Below the pieces are notes generated by a model. That model was not told the DNA's origin, made no database searches, and was given only the letters and a program-made list of their open reading frames with translations. This document shows, piece after piece, positions 1 to 8,292 of a DNA stretch of 64,000 bases (positions are counted from its first letter, which is position 1; every line of letters begins with the position of its first letter). Made by a program: the position numbers and the translations under genes. The DNA is from Devosia sp. (GTDB taxonomy: Bacteria > Pseudomonadota > Alphaproteobacteria > Rhizobiales > Devosiaceae), in contig JAQGJK010000017.1 in the NCBI GenBank assembly GCA_028290665.1, positions 53,169-117,168 of the forward strand. The letters run 5' to 3'.

Positions 1-159
1 TGCAAGTGACTTCGGAATTGCAGCGTGAGCCGCCGGACGTCAAATGCCGTCCGCCGCAAGACCGGTTCAAAGCTCTGCAAGTCTGTCGAGGCGCCTCACG
101 CTAAATGCCTGCGACCATTTGGATCCACAGTTCATGGGGTCAGTTTGCCAAAGGGTCAC

Positions 160-393
160 GCGATCGATGCCAATGGCGGTGTCTCAGGGAACGGTGTGTT
201 CAGTTTTATCGCCGGCGAAGGTGTTTTGTTTGTCAGCGGGGTCCGTGGCCAACTGCGCTGGGACCAGGTCGATGCCGCAGGGACGGTAAACGATCACACC
301 TATATTTACGGCGACATCGACGGGGAAGGCACGGCCGACTTTGCCCTTGATCTGTTGGGGCTGAAGACCCTCACCGCGACGGATTTCGTGCTG
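160..393 (+). pseudogene. C-terminal remnant of a serralysin/RTX-type secreted protein
   Basis: The translated segment reads like the last part of the peptidase M10 serralysin C-terminal / RTX secretion region: AIDAN...FSFI, then a GQLRW-like strand, then YGDIDGEGTADFALDL and a terminal DFVL. That family usually ends in a (D/N)GDGxADF-type motif followed by DF(V/I)L, which acts in type I secretion. No glycine-rich calcium nonapeptide repeats or protease domain precede it in the window, and the frame runs on past DFVL into unrelated integrase-like sequence. I read it as a decayed tail, not a working gene. The upstream part could lie left of the window, although the residues before about position 160 do not look like RTX. 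Confidence 0.6.
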
Positions 394-453
394 CCGGACG
401 GACTGGACCAAGACACCTGCGCTCCCGGTACTCGTCGCGTTGGCATGCCTCCG

Positions 454-567
454 ACACTTCGCTTGTCGATGTGGATTGAGGCTGGAATGGCCCGAAAGTC
501 GATCCAAAGCTTCGCGGGGCATTCGAACTTGTCGGTCACGATCGACCGAAAGGGTCACTTGTTCCAA
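454..567 (+). pseudogene. C-terminal remnant of a tyrosine recombinase/integrase
   Basis: About 38 residues in the same frame as the RTX remnant resemble the end of phage-type tyrosine integrases: WIEAGMARKSIQ, then FAGHSNLSVT, then DRKGHLF. In intact family members the last motif is normally D(R/T)YGHLF, with Tyr as the nucleophile. Here that codon (550-552) is AAG, Lys, so the fragment cannot be catalytic. The core-binding domain and the upstream catalytic Arg are absent. It probably marks the worn edge of an old mobile element. The sequence 568-690 after it shows nothing recognisable. Confidence 0.6.
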
Positions 568-763
568 CGGCGATCATCGATCGGCCATGGACAAGATTGC
601 CAACGACCTTTTTGCGTGAGAACTCTAGGAACTGTCTGTCGGACATGGCGCACAAATCGCGCACGCCCGAAGGAAGACCGCTGTTATTAAGGGTGCTTTA
701 CCTGTTTGTGATCAGGGGGGCGGGGTCGTGTCCCTCTGCCGGCACCATTGGGGATTTCGTGCC

Positions 764-2017
764 ATGCGTTCGTTGAGCCGCCTGATCATCGTCGTGGCCG
801 TATTTGCAGCCGTTACGCCAGCTTGGGCGCAGCAGGCGCCGCGCAGCAACCCCGAGACCGGAGCAGCGAGCGAGGTCGGCCCGTCGACGGCGGAGGGCGG
901 CAGCGCTCCGGTCGGCTACGCTGCGATCAGCGCCGAGGCTTTCGAGCGTATGACCGTGCTGGCGAATGCCGGCGATCCGGTCGCCGCCATGGTGCTGGCG
1001 CGTGAACTGGTCGAGCCGGGCCGGCCGATGGACGACATGGTCAAGGCGGTGGCGTATCTTGAAACCGCTGCCGCGGCGGGTAATCTTGCGGCGCACACCA
1101 TGCTTGGGGTGATCTACGTCACAGGCGTTGGACCGATCGCGGCGGATGAAACCAAGGCGGTCACCCATTTGGACCTCGCGGCGCAAGCGGGCGACAATGG
1201 CGCCCGGCGGAATTTTGCCGACCTGCTGCTGCGCCGGGGCGAAGCGGGGGATGCGGACCGCGCAATCGTGCTGCTGACCGACGCGCTGATGACCGGAGAT
1301 CTCGATGCGGCGATTGATCTCGCCGAGATTTATGCCATCGGCAACATCGTCCCGGGCGATGGGCTGAAGGCGCGCGACCTTTATGAACTGGCGATCGTCG
1401 GTGACTATACGGTGGCGCTGAGGGGGTTGGGCGATCTCTATCGATATGGAGCGCCGGGGCTGGATATGGACCCGGCGCGGGCTGTGTCGCTCTATCAGCA
1501 GGGGTCTGAAAATGGGGATGTCGGCGCCAAGCAGGCGCTGGCGGAGATGTATTTCTGGGGCGAGGGGGCGGCTGCCAATGTCGAGGCAGGGGTGGCCCTG
1601 CTCGAGGAACTGGCGGCGACCGGGCAAACCGGGGCGCTGGTGCAACTGGGTGATGTGTTCGCCACTGGCGAAGTGACCGAGGCGGACGGCGCGCGCGCGG
1701 TGGAATATTACGAGCAGGCAGTTGAGGCCGGTGAGTTTTCGAGCCTGGTCCGGATCGCCGATCTTTACCGGACTGGAGCGCCGGGGCTGGCGGCGAGTGT
1801 TGCCGAGGCGGTGCCGTACTATGCCGAGGCGGCCGGGGATGGCGACACCTACGCGATGCGTCAGCTGGCGGAAATCCTGATCGATGGTGCCGAGGCGGTG
1901 CCGGCCGATCGGGCTCGGGCCGCGGATCTGCTGCGCAGTGCGGCCGATGCCGGCGATGCGGAGGCGGAAGTGCTGCTGGCCAAGCTGCTGAGTGAGGGCG
2001 AGCGGCCGGCGCCGTAA
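764..2017 (+). CDS. Secreted/periplasmic Sel1-repeat (TPR-like) protein
   Basis: A 417-residue protein. I start it at ATG 764, not at the in-frame GTG 728, because a Sec signal peptide follows at once (MRSLSRLIIVV, hydrophobic core, cleavage near AWA-QQ at residue 22). From about residue 60 to the end it is a run of roughly ten Sel1-like repeats of about 36 residues, recognisable by A..YLE.AA.AG...A...LG.IY patterns such as AVEYYEQAVEAGEF and AVPYYAEAAGDGD. Sel1 repeats form alpha-solenoids that mediate protein-protein contacts, often at the envelope. In alphaproteobacteria such proteins can accompany exopolysaccharide functions, and here a nucleotide-sugar epimerase follows 11 nt downstream, probably co-transcribed. 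The exact partner is unknown. Confidence 0.8.
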   Translation: MRSLSRLIIVVAVFAAVTPAWAQQAPRSNPETGAASEVGPSTAEGGSAPVGYAAISAEAFERMTVLANAGDPVAAMVLARELVEPGRPMDDMVKAVAYLETAAAAGNLAAHTMLGVIYVTGVGPIAADETKAVTHLDLAAQAGDNGARRNFADLLLRRGEAGDADRAIVLLTDALMTGDLDAAIDLAEIYAIGNIVPGDGLKARDLYELAIVGDYTVALRGLGDLYRYGAPGLDMDPARAVSLYQQGSENGDVGAKQALAEMYFWGEGAAANVEAGVALLEELAATGQTGALVQLGDVFATGEVTEADGARAVEYYEQAVEAGEFSSLVRIADLYRTGAPGLAASVAEAVPYYAEAAGDGDTYAMRQLAEILIDGAEAVPADRARAADLLRSAADAGDAEAEVLLAKLLSEGERPAP

Positions 2018-2028
2018 GGGAAACGGCG

Positions 2029-3045
2029 ATGCGGATTGCCGTCACTGGCGTTGCCGGCTTCATCGGGTACCATCTGGCGAGACGCCTGCTGGCGGATGGG
2101 CATCAGATCCTGGGCTATGACGGGGTAACCCCTTATTACGATGTCGGGTTGAAGCGGGCGCGACTGGCACGGCTGCTGGCGGCGTCGGACTTTGGTTTCG
2201 TCGAAGCGATGCTGGAGGATCGCGGTCGGCTGGCAGCGGAATTCTCGGCGTTCAAGCCAAAGATCATCATCCATCTCGCGGCACAGGCGGGGGTTCGGTA
2301 CAGCATCGAGCATCCAGAAGCCTATCTGTCGAGCAATCTCGATGGGCTGTTCGCGGTGCTTGAAGCCGCGCGGATGGCAAGGCCTGAACATCTGTTATTG
2401 GCGTCAAGCAGTTCGATCTATGGCGCCAATGCGTCACTGCCATTCCGGGAAACCGACCGCACCGACTTCCCCGTGTCACTCTATGCCGCGACGAAAAAGG
2501 CTGGCGAGGCGATGGCGCACTCGCACAGCCAACTGTGGGGCGTGCCGACGACCTGCTTCCGGTTTTTCACCGTCTACGGACCGTGGGGACGCCCGGACAT
2601 GGCGCTGTTCAAGTTCACCGCGGCGATGCTCGGCGGCCAGCCGATCGATATTTATGGCCGCGGTCGGATGCGCCGGGATTTCACCTATGTCGATGATTTG
2701 ATTGAGGCGATCGTCCGGCTGGTGCCGGTGCGGCCGGAGGTTGGAAAGCCGGAAAATGCGGGGGATTCGCTGTCGCCGGTAGCGGCGTGGCGGACGGTCA
2801 ATATCGCCGGCGGGGCGCCAGTAGGATTGCTGGAGTTCGTCGAAGCAATCGAGGCCGCAACTGGACGGACGGCGCAGAAGGTGATGCTGCCGATGCAGCC
2901 GGGTGACGTGGCGGAAACTTGGGCCGATGCGTCACTGCTGCAGGCGCTGACCGGGTATCTCCCGGCCACGCCGGTGGCGGTGGGAGTCGAGGCGTTCGTC
3001 GCGTGGTATCGTCAGTGGATCGCGGAGCAAGGGTCGAATGGCTAG
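2029..3045 (+). CDS. NAD-dependent epimerase, UDP-glucuronate 4-epimerase-like
   Basis: A 338-residue extended SDR enzyme. The Rossmann motif GVAGFIG is at residues 7-13, and YDGVTPYYD follows strand two, as in UDP-glucuronate 4-epimerases (LpsL/Cap1J type). HLAAQAGVRYSIEHP, the catalytic SSSS segment, Y152-x3-K156 (LYAATKK) and RFFTVYGPWGRPDMA are all typical of that subfamily. The expected reaction is UDP-GlcA to UDP-GalA for surface polysaccharide. The length matches the family. It sits 11 nt after the Sel1-repeat gene and overlaps the start of the DUF1345 gene by 8 nt, suggesting one operon. UDP-glucose 4-epimerase activity cannot be excluded from sequence alone. Confidence 0.82.
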   Translation: MRIAVTGVAGFIGYHLARRLLADGHQILGYDGVTPYYDVGLKRARLARLLAASDFGFVEAMLEDRGRLAAEFSAFKPKIIIHLAAQAGVRYSIEHPEAYLSSNLDGLFAVLEAARMARPEHLLLASSSSIYGANASLPFRETDRTDFPVSLYAATKKAGEAMAHSHSQLWGVPTTCFRFFTVYGPWGRPDMALFKFTAAMLGGQPIDIYGRGRMRRDFTYVDDLIEAIVRLVPVRPEVGKPENAGDSLSPVAAWRTVNIAGGAPVGLLEFVEAIEAATGRTAQKVMLPMQPGDVAETWADASLLQALTGYLPATPVAVGVEAFVAWYRQWIAEQGSNG

Positions 3046-3760
3046 GCAGCCGACAAAACGCGCGACAGCGAAGGCAACATCGAAATCGGCGCCGGCGAGG
3101 AAGCCGAAAGGCGGAATTCTGCATCGGCGGCATGGACCGTTTGTCATGGCGTCGGCGCTCGGGGCAATCGCGACGGCGATCGCTGCGCTGTTCTTTCCGG
3201 CCTATGCTATCGGCATTGGCGCGGATGTGATGTTTGCTACTTATCTGGCGGTGATGGCATTCAATCTGCCGCGGCTGACTCCGGCGTTCCTCCGGGAACA
3301 CGCCCAGGACGAGGACACGCCTCCGCTCGCGATTTTCCTCGTGGTGCTCGGCGTGGTGGCGGTGTCGACGGTGTTCCTGTTCCTCGTGCTCAACGATGCG
3401 AGCCATGCCGATATGGGCAAGGTGCTGATCAGCGTGACCTCGGTGGTGCTTGGGTGGTTCACCGTCCACACCATGGCGGCGATGCATTATGCGTTCGAGT
3501 TCTACGAGGACCCGAGCGCCAGCGGCGATGGGCCGGGCGAGGCGGTCGGGGGACTTAATTTCCCCGGCACCGACGATCCAGATGGAGTGGCGTTCCTCTA
3601 TTTTTCCTACGTCATTGGCATGACGGCGCAAGTTTCAGACGTCAGTATTACCAGCCGCAAGATGCGCGCCATCGCGACAATGCACAGCATATTTGCGTTC
3701 TTTTTCAACACCGTGATCGTGGCGGCGACGATCAACATCGTGGTTTCGCTCGGCAGCTGA
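3038..3760 (+). CDS. DUF1345 family integral membrane protein
   Basis: A 240-residue protein with a basic, Ala/Lys-rich cytosolic N-terminus (about 28 residues) and then about five hydrophobic segments: near residues 37-60, 62-78, 99-122, 128-150 and 217-238. Family signatures visible are [19 protein letters not shown] and the loop [19 protein letters not shown] followed by a short TM helix after [14 protein letters not shown]. The DUF1345 family has no assigned function. It overlaps the preceding epimerase gene by 8 nt, so translation is probably coupled. Confidence 0.8.
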   Translation: MARQPTKRATAKATSKSAPARKPKGGILHRRHGPFVMASALGAIATAIAALFFPAYAIGIGADVMFATYLAVMAFNLPRLTPAFLREHAQDEDTPPLAIFLVVLGVVAVSTVFLFLVLNDASHADMGKVLISVTSVVLGWFTVHTMAAMHYAFEFYEDPSASGDGPGEAVGGLNFPGTDDPDGVAFLYFSYVIGMTAQVSDVSITSRKMRAIATMHSIFAFFFNTVIVAATINIVVSLGS

Positions 3761-3821
3761 ACTTGCGTACTGGCGGTTCGCGTGGCACCCGTTGGGCAGT
3801 TATTTGCGGAGACCAGATGCC

Positions 3822-4949
3822 ATGAAAACTCGCGCCGCAGTGGCCGTGCAGGCCGGCAGGCCGCTTGAAATCCTTGATGTCGACCTCGAAGGCCCGAAGG
3901 CCGGTGAGGTGATGGTCGAGATCAAGGCGACGGGGATTTGCCATACCGACGATTTCACGTTGTCCGGCGCCGATCCCGAGGGGTTGTTTCCGGCGATTCT
4001 CGGCCATGAGGGCGCGGGGATCGTCGTCGAGGTCGGGGCGGGGGTGACGAGCGTCCGGCCGGGGGACCACGTCATTCCGCTGTATACGCCGGAGTGCCGG
4101 GAGTGTGCGGCGTGCCTCAGCCGCAAGACCAACCTCTGTACGGCGATCCGGTCGACGCAGGGGCAGGGGCTGATGCCGGACGGGACGTCGCGGTTTTCGC
4201 TCGATGGGCAGAAACTGCACCACTACATGGGCTGTTCGACGTTCTCGAACTTCACCGTGCTGCCGGAGATTGCAGTCGCAAAGATCAACCCCGACGCAGC
4301 GTTCGACAAGGTCTGCTACATCGGCTGCGGCGTGACCACGGGTGTCGGCGCGGTGATCAACACCGCCAAGGTCGAAATCGGCGCGACTGCAATCGTGTTC
4401 GGGCTCGGCGGTATCGGCCTCAATGTGATCCAGGGGCTGCGGCTGGCCGGGGCCGACATGATCATCGGCGTCGACCTCAATCCGGCAAAGCAGGCCTGGG
4501 GCGAGCGCTTCGGGATGACGCATTTCGTCAATCCGAGCGAAGTCGGCGGCGAGCTGGTGCCGTACCTGGTCAATTTGACGAAGCGCGGCAACGACACTTT
4601 CGGGGGTGCCGACTACACCTTCGACTGCACCGGCAACACCAATGTGATGCGGCAGGCGCTGGAAGCCAGCCATCGCGGCTGGGGCAAATCGGTGGTGATC
4701 GGCGTCGCCGGCGCGGGTCAGGAAATTTCGACGCGGCCGTTCCAACTGGTAACCGGCCGGACTTGGATGGGTACGGCGTTCGGCGGGGCGCGGGGGCGCA
4801 CCGACGTGCCGAAAATCGTCGATTGGTACATGTCGGGCAAGATCGAGATCGATCCGATGATCACTCATCTGCTGCGACTCGAAGACATCAATCGCGGTTT
4901 CGAGCTGATGCGTTCGGGCGAAAGCATCCGGAGCGTGGTGGTTTATTGA
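3822..4949 (+). CDS. frmA: S-(hydroxymethyl)glutathione dehydrogenase / class III alcohol dehydrogenase
   Basis: A 375-residue zinc-dependent medium-chain dehydrogenase. I use ATG 3822 ([12 protein letters not shown]), where the conserved family N-terminus begins, rather than the in-frame ATG 3792. [15 protein letters not shown] carries the catalytic-zinc Cys and the region typical of class [18 protein letters not shown] follows, then the structural-zinc loop with four Cys (CRECAACL...C). The Rossmann motif [12 protein letters not shown] and the late [14 protein letters not shown] are class III signatures. It oxidises the glutathione adduct of formaldehyde to S-formylglutathione in the cytosol and may also reduce S-nitrosoglutathione. 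No S-formylglutathione hydrolase gene lies next to it in this window. Confidence 0.93.
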   Translation: MKTRAAVAVQAGRPLEILDVDLEGPKAGEVMVEIKATGICHTDDFTLSGADPEGLFPAILGHEGAGIVVEVGAGVTSVRPGDHVIPLYTPECRECAACLSRKTNLCTAIRSTQGQGLMPDGTSRFSLDGQKLHHYMGCSTFSNFTVLPEIAVAKINPDAAFDKVCYIGCGVTTGVGAVINTAKVEIGATAIVFGLGGIGLNVIQGLRLAGADMIIGVDLNPAKQAWGERFGMTHFVNPSEVGGELVPYLVNLTKRGNDTFGGADYTFDCTGNTNVMRQALEASHRGWGKSVVIGVAGAGQEISTRPFQLVTGRTWMGTAFGGARGRTDVPKIVDWYMSGKIEIDPMITHLLRLEDINRGFELMRSGESIRSVVVY

Positions 4950-5028
4950 GCAGCGACGGCCAGCATGAGCCGCGCCGCAACCCGAGACTTGAGCAGGACT
5001 AAACAACGAAAACTGAGGAGATTTCGGA

Positions 5029-6246
5029 ATGAAGTCATTGAGATGTGCCGGGTTGGCTGCGGCGATGGGGCTTGGCTTGTCGTTGGCTGCATGCCAGCAA
5101 CCCGCACCACCTCCACCGCCGCCCCAGGAGGTTATGCAGCCGCCGGTTGAAGCGCCTGCGGTGACGCCGGCAGTCGAGGCGCCCGCACCGGTGGTCGAGC
5201 CGGTGCCGGCTCCGGCGGCTGAGGCGGAAGTGGCGCCCGCACCTGAAGCTCAGGCCGTAGTGGCGCCGGCTCCTGCGGACGCACCCGCGATGACGGCGGA
5301 GGCCCCGGCTCCCGCAGTTCCGGCTGTCGAGGTCCCGGTGGCCGATTCGCCGGCGACGACGGCGGAGGCTTCGGCTCCGGCAGTCGAGGCGCCTGCTGCA
5401 GATGCCCCGGCGACGACGGCCCAAGCTCCTGCGCCTGGAGTCGAAGCCCCTGTAGCAGATGCGCCCGCGATGACGGCGGAAGCGGTTGTGCCGGCGATCG
5501 AAGCGCCGGTCGGCGACGCCCCGGGAGTGACGGTGGAAGCTCCGACTGCCGAATCGCCGCCGATTTCGGCCGAGACGCCGCCGGTTGAACCGATAACTGC
5601 GCCGACAACGGCCGAGGCGCCCGCGCCGGATGCTCCTGCTATGACGGCAGAGACCCCGGCTGCAGAGCCTGAGGCACCGGCGATGAGTGCCGAATCGCCT
5701 GCGGCTGAAGCAGCCGCTCCGGCAATGACGGCTGACGCTCCCTCCGAGACACCCGCAACGAGTGCCGAGGTTCCAGCAATGAGCGCTGAGGCTCCGGCGG
5801 CAGAGCCAGAAGCTCCTGCGATGACTGTCGAAGCTCCAGCCGTCGAGGCGCCGGCGATGGAGGCAGCCGCTCCGGCCGGCCCCGGGACGCTGGCGTCGAG
5901 CGGGCTAAAGCCCGCAACCAGCGCTGCCGCGCTTGCGGCAAGTGCTGAAGGGGCGGCGGGCTATGTCGGCGTGTGGGCCACTAGTGCGGCTGGCTGCGCC
6001 TTGATCGACCAGGGGGATTACGCCGACTTCGCGGTGATCCTCGATTCGGCGATCGTCGCCGACGGCAAGATCTGCACGTCGACGCCGACCACCACCGGGA
6101 CGACGACTTCGATCGCCGCGGTTTGCGGCGTCGGTGAAGCCGCTACGGCCGAAACGTTCAGCATCGAGACTACGAGTGCCAACGCCATTTCGCTGACGCC
6201 AGCGAGTGGCGAGCCCAAGGCGCTGGTTCGCTGCACGCAGCCGTAA
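5029..6246 (+). CDS. Lipoprotein with long Ala/Pro/Glu repeat region and small 4-Cys C-terminal domain
   Basis: A 405-residue protein. A lipoprotein signal ends in the lipobox LAAC (Cys at about residue 22), followed by QQPAPPPPPPQ. Residues 30-275 are a low-complexity spacer of degenerate 11-20-residue units such as ADAPAMTAEAPAP, rich in Ala, Pro and Glu, which probably spans the periplasm or wall. The last about 95 residues form a folded-looking domain with GVWATSAAGCALIDQ and four Cys (GCAL, KICT, AVCG, VRCT) that could form two disulfides. The domain is reminiscent of small AprI/Inh-type beta-barrels, but I cannot assign it firmly. The ribosome site GAGGAG lies 8 nt upstream of the ATG, and a terminator hairpin follows the gene. 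Confidence 0.7.
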   Translation: MKSLRCAGLAAAMGLGLSLAACQQPAPPPPPPQEVMQPPVEAPAVTPAVEAPAPVVEPVPAPAAEAEVAPAPEAQAVVAPAPADAPAMTAEAPAPAVPAVEVPVADSPATTAEASAPAVEAPAADAPATTAQAPAPGVEAPVADAPAMTAEAVVPAIEAPVGDAPGVTVEAPTAESPPISAETPPVEPITAPTTAEAPAPDAPAMTAETPAAEPEAPAMSAESPAAEAAAPAMTADAPSETPATSAEVPAMSAEAPAAEPEAPAMTVEAPAVEAPAMEAAAPAGPGTLASSGLKPATSAAALAASAEGAAGYVGVWATSAAGCALIDQGDYADFAVILDSAIVADGKICTSTPTTTGTTTSIAAVCGVGEAATAETFSIETTSANAISLTPASGEPKALVRCTQP

Positions 6247-6265
6247 CGGCCTGGGAAGAAAAGTG

Positions 6266-6295
6266 GCCGGCGTCCTGCGAGGCGCCGGCTTTTTT
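6266..6295 (+). terminator. Rho-independent terminator after the Ala/Pro-rich lipoprotein gene
   Basis: Perfect 7-bp arms GCCGGCG (6266-6272) and CGCCGGC (6283-6289) with a 10-nt loop are followed by a run of six T. It lies 20 nt after the stop codon at 6246. Confidence 0.85.
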
Positions 6296-6375
6296 GTGCG
6301 CAGGCGTACGTGGGAGAGCCGCCGGCAAGCGAATATTAACCATACTGGGCAATTCTCTAGCCGTCGTCGGACAGA

Positions 6376-7266
6376 GTGTTGGTCGTGGTCGTATTGCGTC
6401 TCCTGGTGTGCATGCTGGTGTTGGGAATGGGCGTTGCGGGCTGCGCCAAGGCACCTGAGCGGCACGAGCTTCGCCTGACAACGAGCGAGTCCCGGTTGAT
6501 GGACGCAGGGACGACCGGAGCCATCGGTGCTGTGGGGCCATTCGAGGCGGACCAGCCGATGCCGCCGGTGATCGCACCGCTGGCCGGGCGCACGCTGGCG
6601 GTCGGCAAAAGCACAGACCTGATGCTGCGGCCTGGCGAAGTGGTGCTGAGCTTTGACGATGGTCCGCGCGTCGGCAAGACCCGCGCCATCCTCGATGCGC
6701 TCGATGCCTATGGCGTCAAGGGCGTGTTCTTCATGGTGGGACAATCGGCGCTGGCGAACCCGAAAATCGTGCAGGAAGTGGCGCTGCGCGGCCATGCCAT
6801 TGGCACCCACACGCACGATCATGGCGATCTATCGGAATTGACACGGCCGGAAGCGCTGGCGGCAATTGCCAAGGGCGAGCAGGAAGTTGCGGCGGCACTG
6901 GCGCCGATCGGCCTGCATCCGGACCCATTTTTCCGGTTTCCGTATTTGTCGAGCACCAGCTTCCTACGGGCCAGCCTCGCGCTCGAAGACCGGGTGATCT
7001 TCGGGGTGCAGATCGATTCGAGCGATTACTGGGATTCGACGCCCGCCGAGGTGCTGAACCGCACGCTGGCGCGGCTCGATGCGGCGGGTGGGGGCATCAT
7101 CCTGTTCCACGACACGCATGAGCGCACCGTGGCGATGCTGCCGGATTTCCTCAAGGCGCTGGCGGAGCGCGGCTATGAAGTGGTGTCGGTGGTGCCGACC
7201 TCCGACGCGCTCTTCGACCGGCCGCTGCAGGTCGCAGATTCGGGCTTCCTGCGCGGCGGTTATTAA
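6376..7266 (+). CDS. Lipoprotein polysaccharide deacetylase (NodB-homology domain)
   Basis: A 296-residue carbohydrate esterase 4-like protein. It starts at GTG 6376; the later ATG at 6412 would cut away most of the signal. The N-terminus is hydrophobic and ends in a lipobox-like GVAGC at about residue 22, so it is probably anchored in the envelope. NodB motifs are all present: LSFDDGP (residues 92-98, the metal-binding Asp pair), GTHTHDH (metal His pair), FFRFPY (motif 3) and IILFHDTH (motif 5). The expected reaction is N- or O-deacetylation of peptidoglycan or an exopolysaccharide. Its stop codon overlaps that of rlmB on the other strand (4 nt). Confidence 0.85.
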   Translation: MLVVVVLRLLVCMLVLGMGVAGCAKAPERHELRLTTSESRLMDAGTTGAIGAVGPFEADQPMPPVIAPLAGRTLAVGKSTDLMLRPGEVVLSFDDGPRVGKTRAILDALDAYGVKGVFFMVGQSALANPKIVQEVALRGHAIGTHTHDHGDLSELTRPEALAAIAKGEQEVAAALAPIGLHPDPFFRFPYLSSTSFLRASLALEDRVIFGVQIDSSDYWDSTPAEVLNRTLARLDAAGGGIILFHDTHERTVAMLPDFLKALAERGYEVVSVVPTSDALFDRPLQVADSGFLRGGY

Positions 7267-8018
7267 GACGAACCGGCCGCGGTAACGGCGAACAGGGCGA
7301 TAGCGGCGGCGTTCGAGACGTTGAGCGACTTGATCGGCCCCGGCATGTCGAGCCGGACCATTTCATCGCAGAGTTCACGGGTGCGCTGGCGGAGACCCTT
7401 GCCTTCGGCGCCCATCACCACAGCCACCGGGCCGGTTGCCGTGCGCGGCTTCAACGGCTCGGCTGCCTCTGAGTCGAAGCCGATAACGGTAATGCCACGC
7501 TCTTTCAGCTTTTCTAGGGTATCGGCCAGATTGCGGACCTCGATCAGCGGCACCAGATCGAGCGCGCCGGACGCGGATTTGGCCATCACCCCGGTTTCGC
7601 GCGGGGCATGACGCGCCGTGGTGATGACGGCATCGGCGCCGAAGGCACAGGCGGTGCGGAGGATGGCGCCGACATTGTGCGGATCGGTGATCTGGTCGAG
7701 CACGACGACGAGCCGCAATTGCTTGATGTCGCTGAGGCCGAAACGCGATACCGGATCGACTTCGAGCGCAGCGCCCTGGTGCACGGCATCATCGCCCAGC
7801 AGCTTGTCGAGATCCCGCGGCGTCGTTTCCTGCATCGGCACGCGACCGATCTCGCCAGTCTCGCGCAGGCGGGACAACGCGTTGGGCGTCACCAGCAGGA
7901 CGCGCTTTTCGCGCAGTGGATTATCGAGCGCGGCGCGCACGGTGTGCAGGCCATAAAGATAGACCGGACCCTCGTCGGGATCGTGGCGCGGCCTCGGGGG
8001 AAATTTGTTGCGGCTCAT
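7263..8018 (-). CDS. rlmB: 23S rRNA (guanosine-2'-O-)-methyltransferase RlmB family
   Basis: A 251-residue SPOUT-class RNA methyltransferase. I start at ATG 8018 (MSRNKFPPRP); an upstream extension of the frame would run through the antisense of tRNA-Tyr and is not credible. An N-terminal substrate-binding domain (VYLYGLHTVRAALDNP) is followed by the trefoil-knot motifs NVGAILRTACAFGA, VVMGAEGKGL and SLNVSNAAAIALF. RlmB methylates Gm2251 (E. coli numbering) in the peptidyl-transferase P loop. Linkage of this gene to tRNA-Tyr and to the secE-nusG region is common in Hyphomicrobiales. A related TrmH-type methylase role is the main alternative. Confidence 0.9.
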   Translation of the reverse strand: MSRNKFPPRPRHDPDEGPVYLYGLHTVRAALDNPLREKRVLLVTPNALSRLRETGEIGRVPMQETTPRDLDKLLGDDAVHQGAALEVDPVSRFGLSDIKQLRLVVVLDQITDPHNVGAILRTACAFGADAVITTARHAPRETGVMAKSASGALDLVPLIEVRNLADTLEKLKERGITVIGFDSEAAEPLKPRTATGPVAVVMGAEGKGLRQRTRELCDEMVRLDMPGPIKSLNVSNAAAIALFAVTAAGSS

Positions 8019-8163
8019 TTGGTGCGGCTCATGGGCTTGGCGTAGCGACTTTGCCGATGGGGAGCAAGGCGTTGTCTGCCATGGGATAAACGGTTGACAG
8101 GCTTGGCGACGATCACCATAAAGCCGCGCGACGGTGCCAAAACGCCGTCGCTCTCGTCTCGAT

Positions 8164-8248
8164 GGAGGGGTGGGAGAGTGGTTAAATCCGGCAGACTGTA
8201 AATCTGCTCGCTTAGCGTACACTGGTTCGAATCCAGTCCCCTCCACCA
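8164..8248 (+). tRNA. tRNA-Tyr (GTA)
   Basis: Acceptor arms GGAGGGG (8164-8170) and CCCCTCC (8238-8244) pair perfectly, and CCA is encoded (8246-8248). The anticodon stem GCAGA/TCTGC encloses the loop CTGTAAA with anticodon GTA at 8198-8200. A long variable arm (TCGCTTAGCGTACA region) is as expected for a class II tRNA, and the T loop is GGTTCGAATCC. Confidence 0.96.
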
Positions 8249-8292
8249 CGACGCTGATGATCGACTCAGATCAGGCCGTTCAGTTGCGGCGG

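Noticed and set aside
5120..5870. A CRISPR-like or tandem DNA repeat
   Set aside because: The repetition is at protein level with third-base drift and irregular unit length inside an open reading frame. There are no spacers.
8019..8249. N-terminal extension of rlmB running through the tRNA-Tyr antisense
   Set aside because: The peptide is the well-known artefact of reading a tRNA on its opposite strand. The rlmB family N-terminus begins at 8018.
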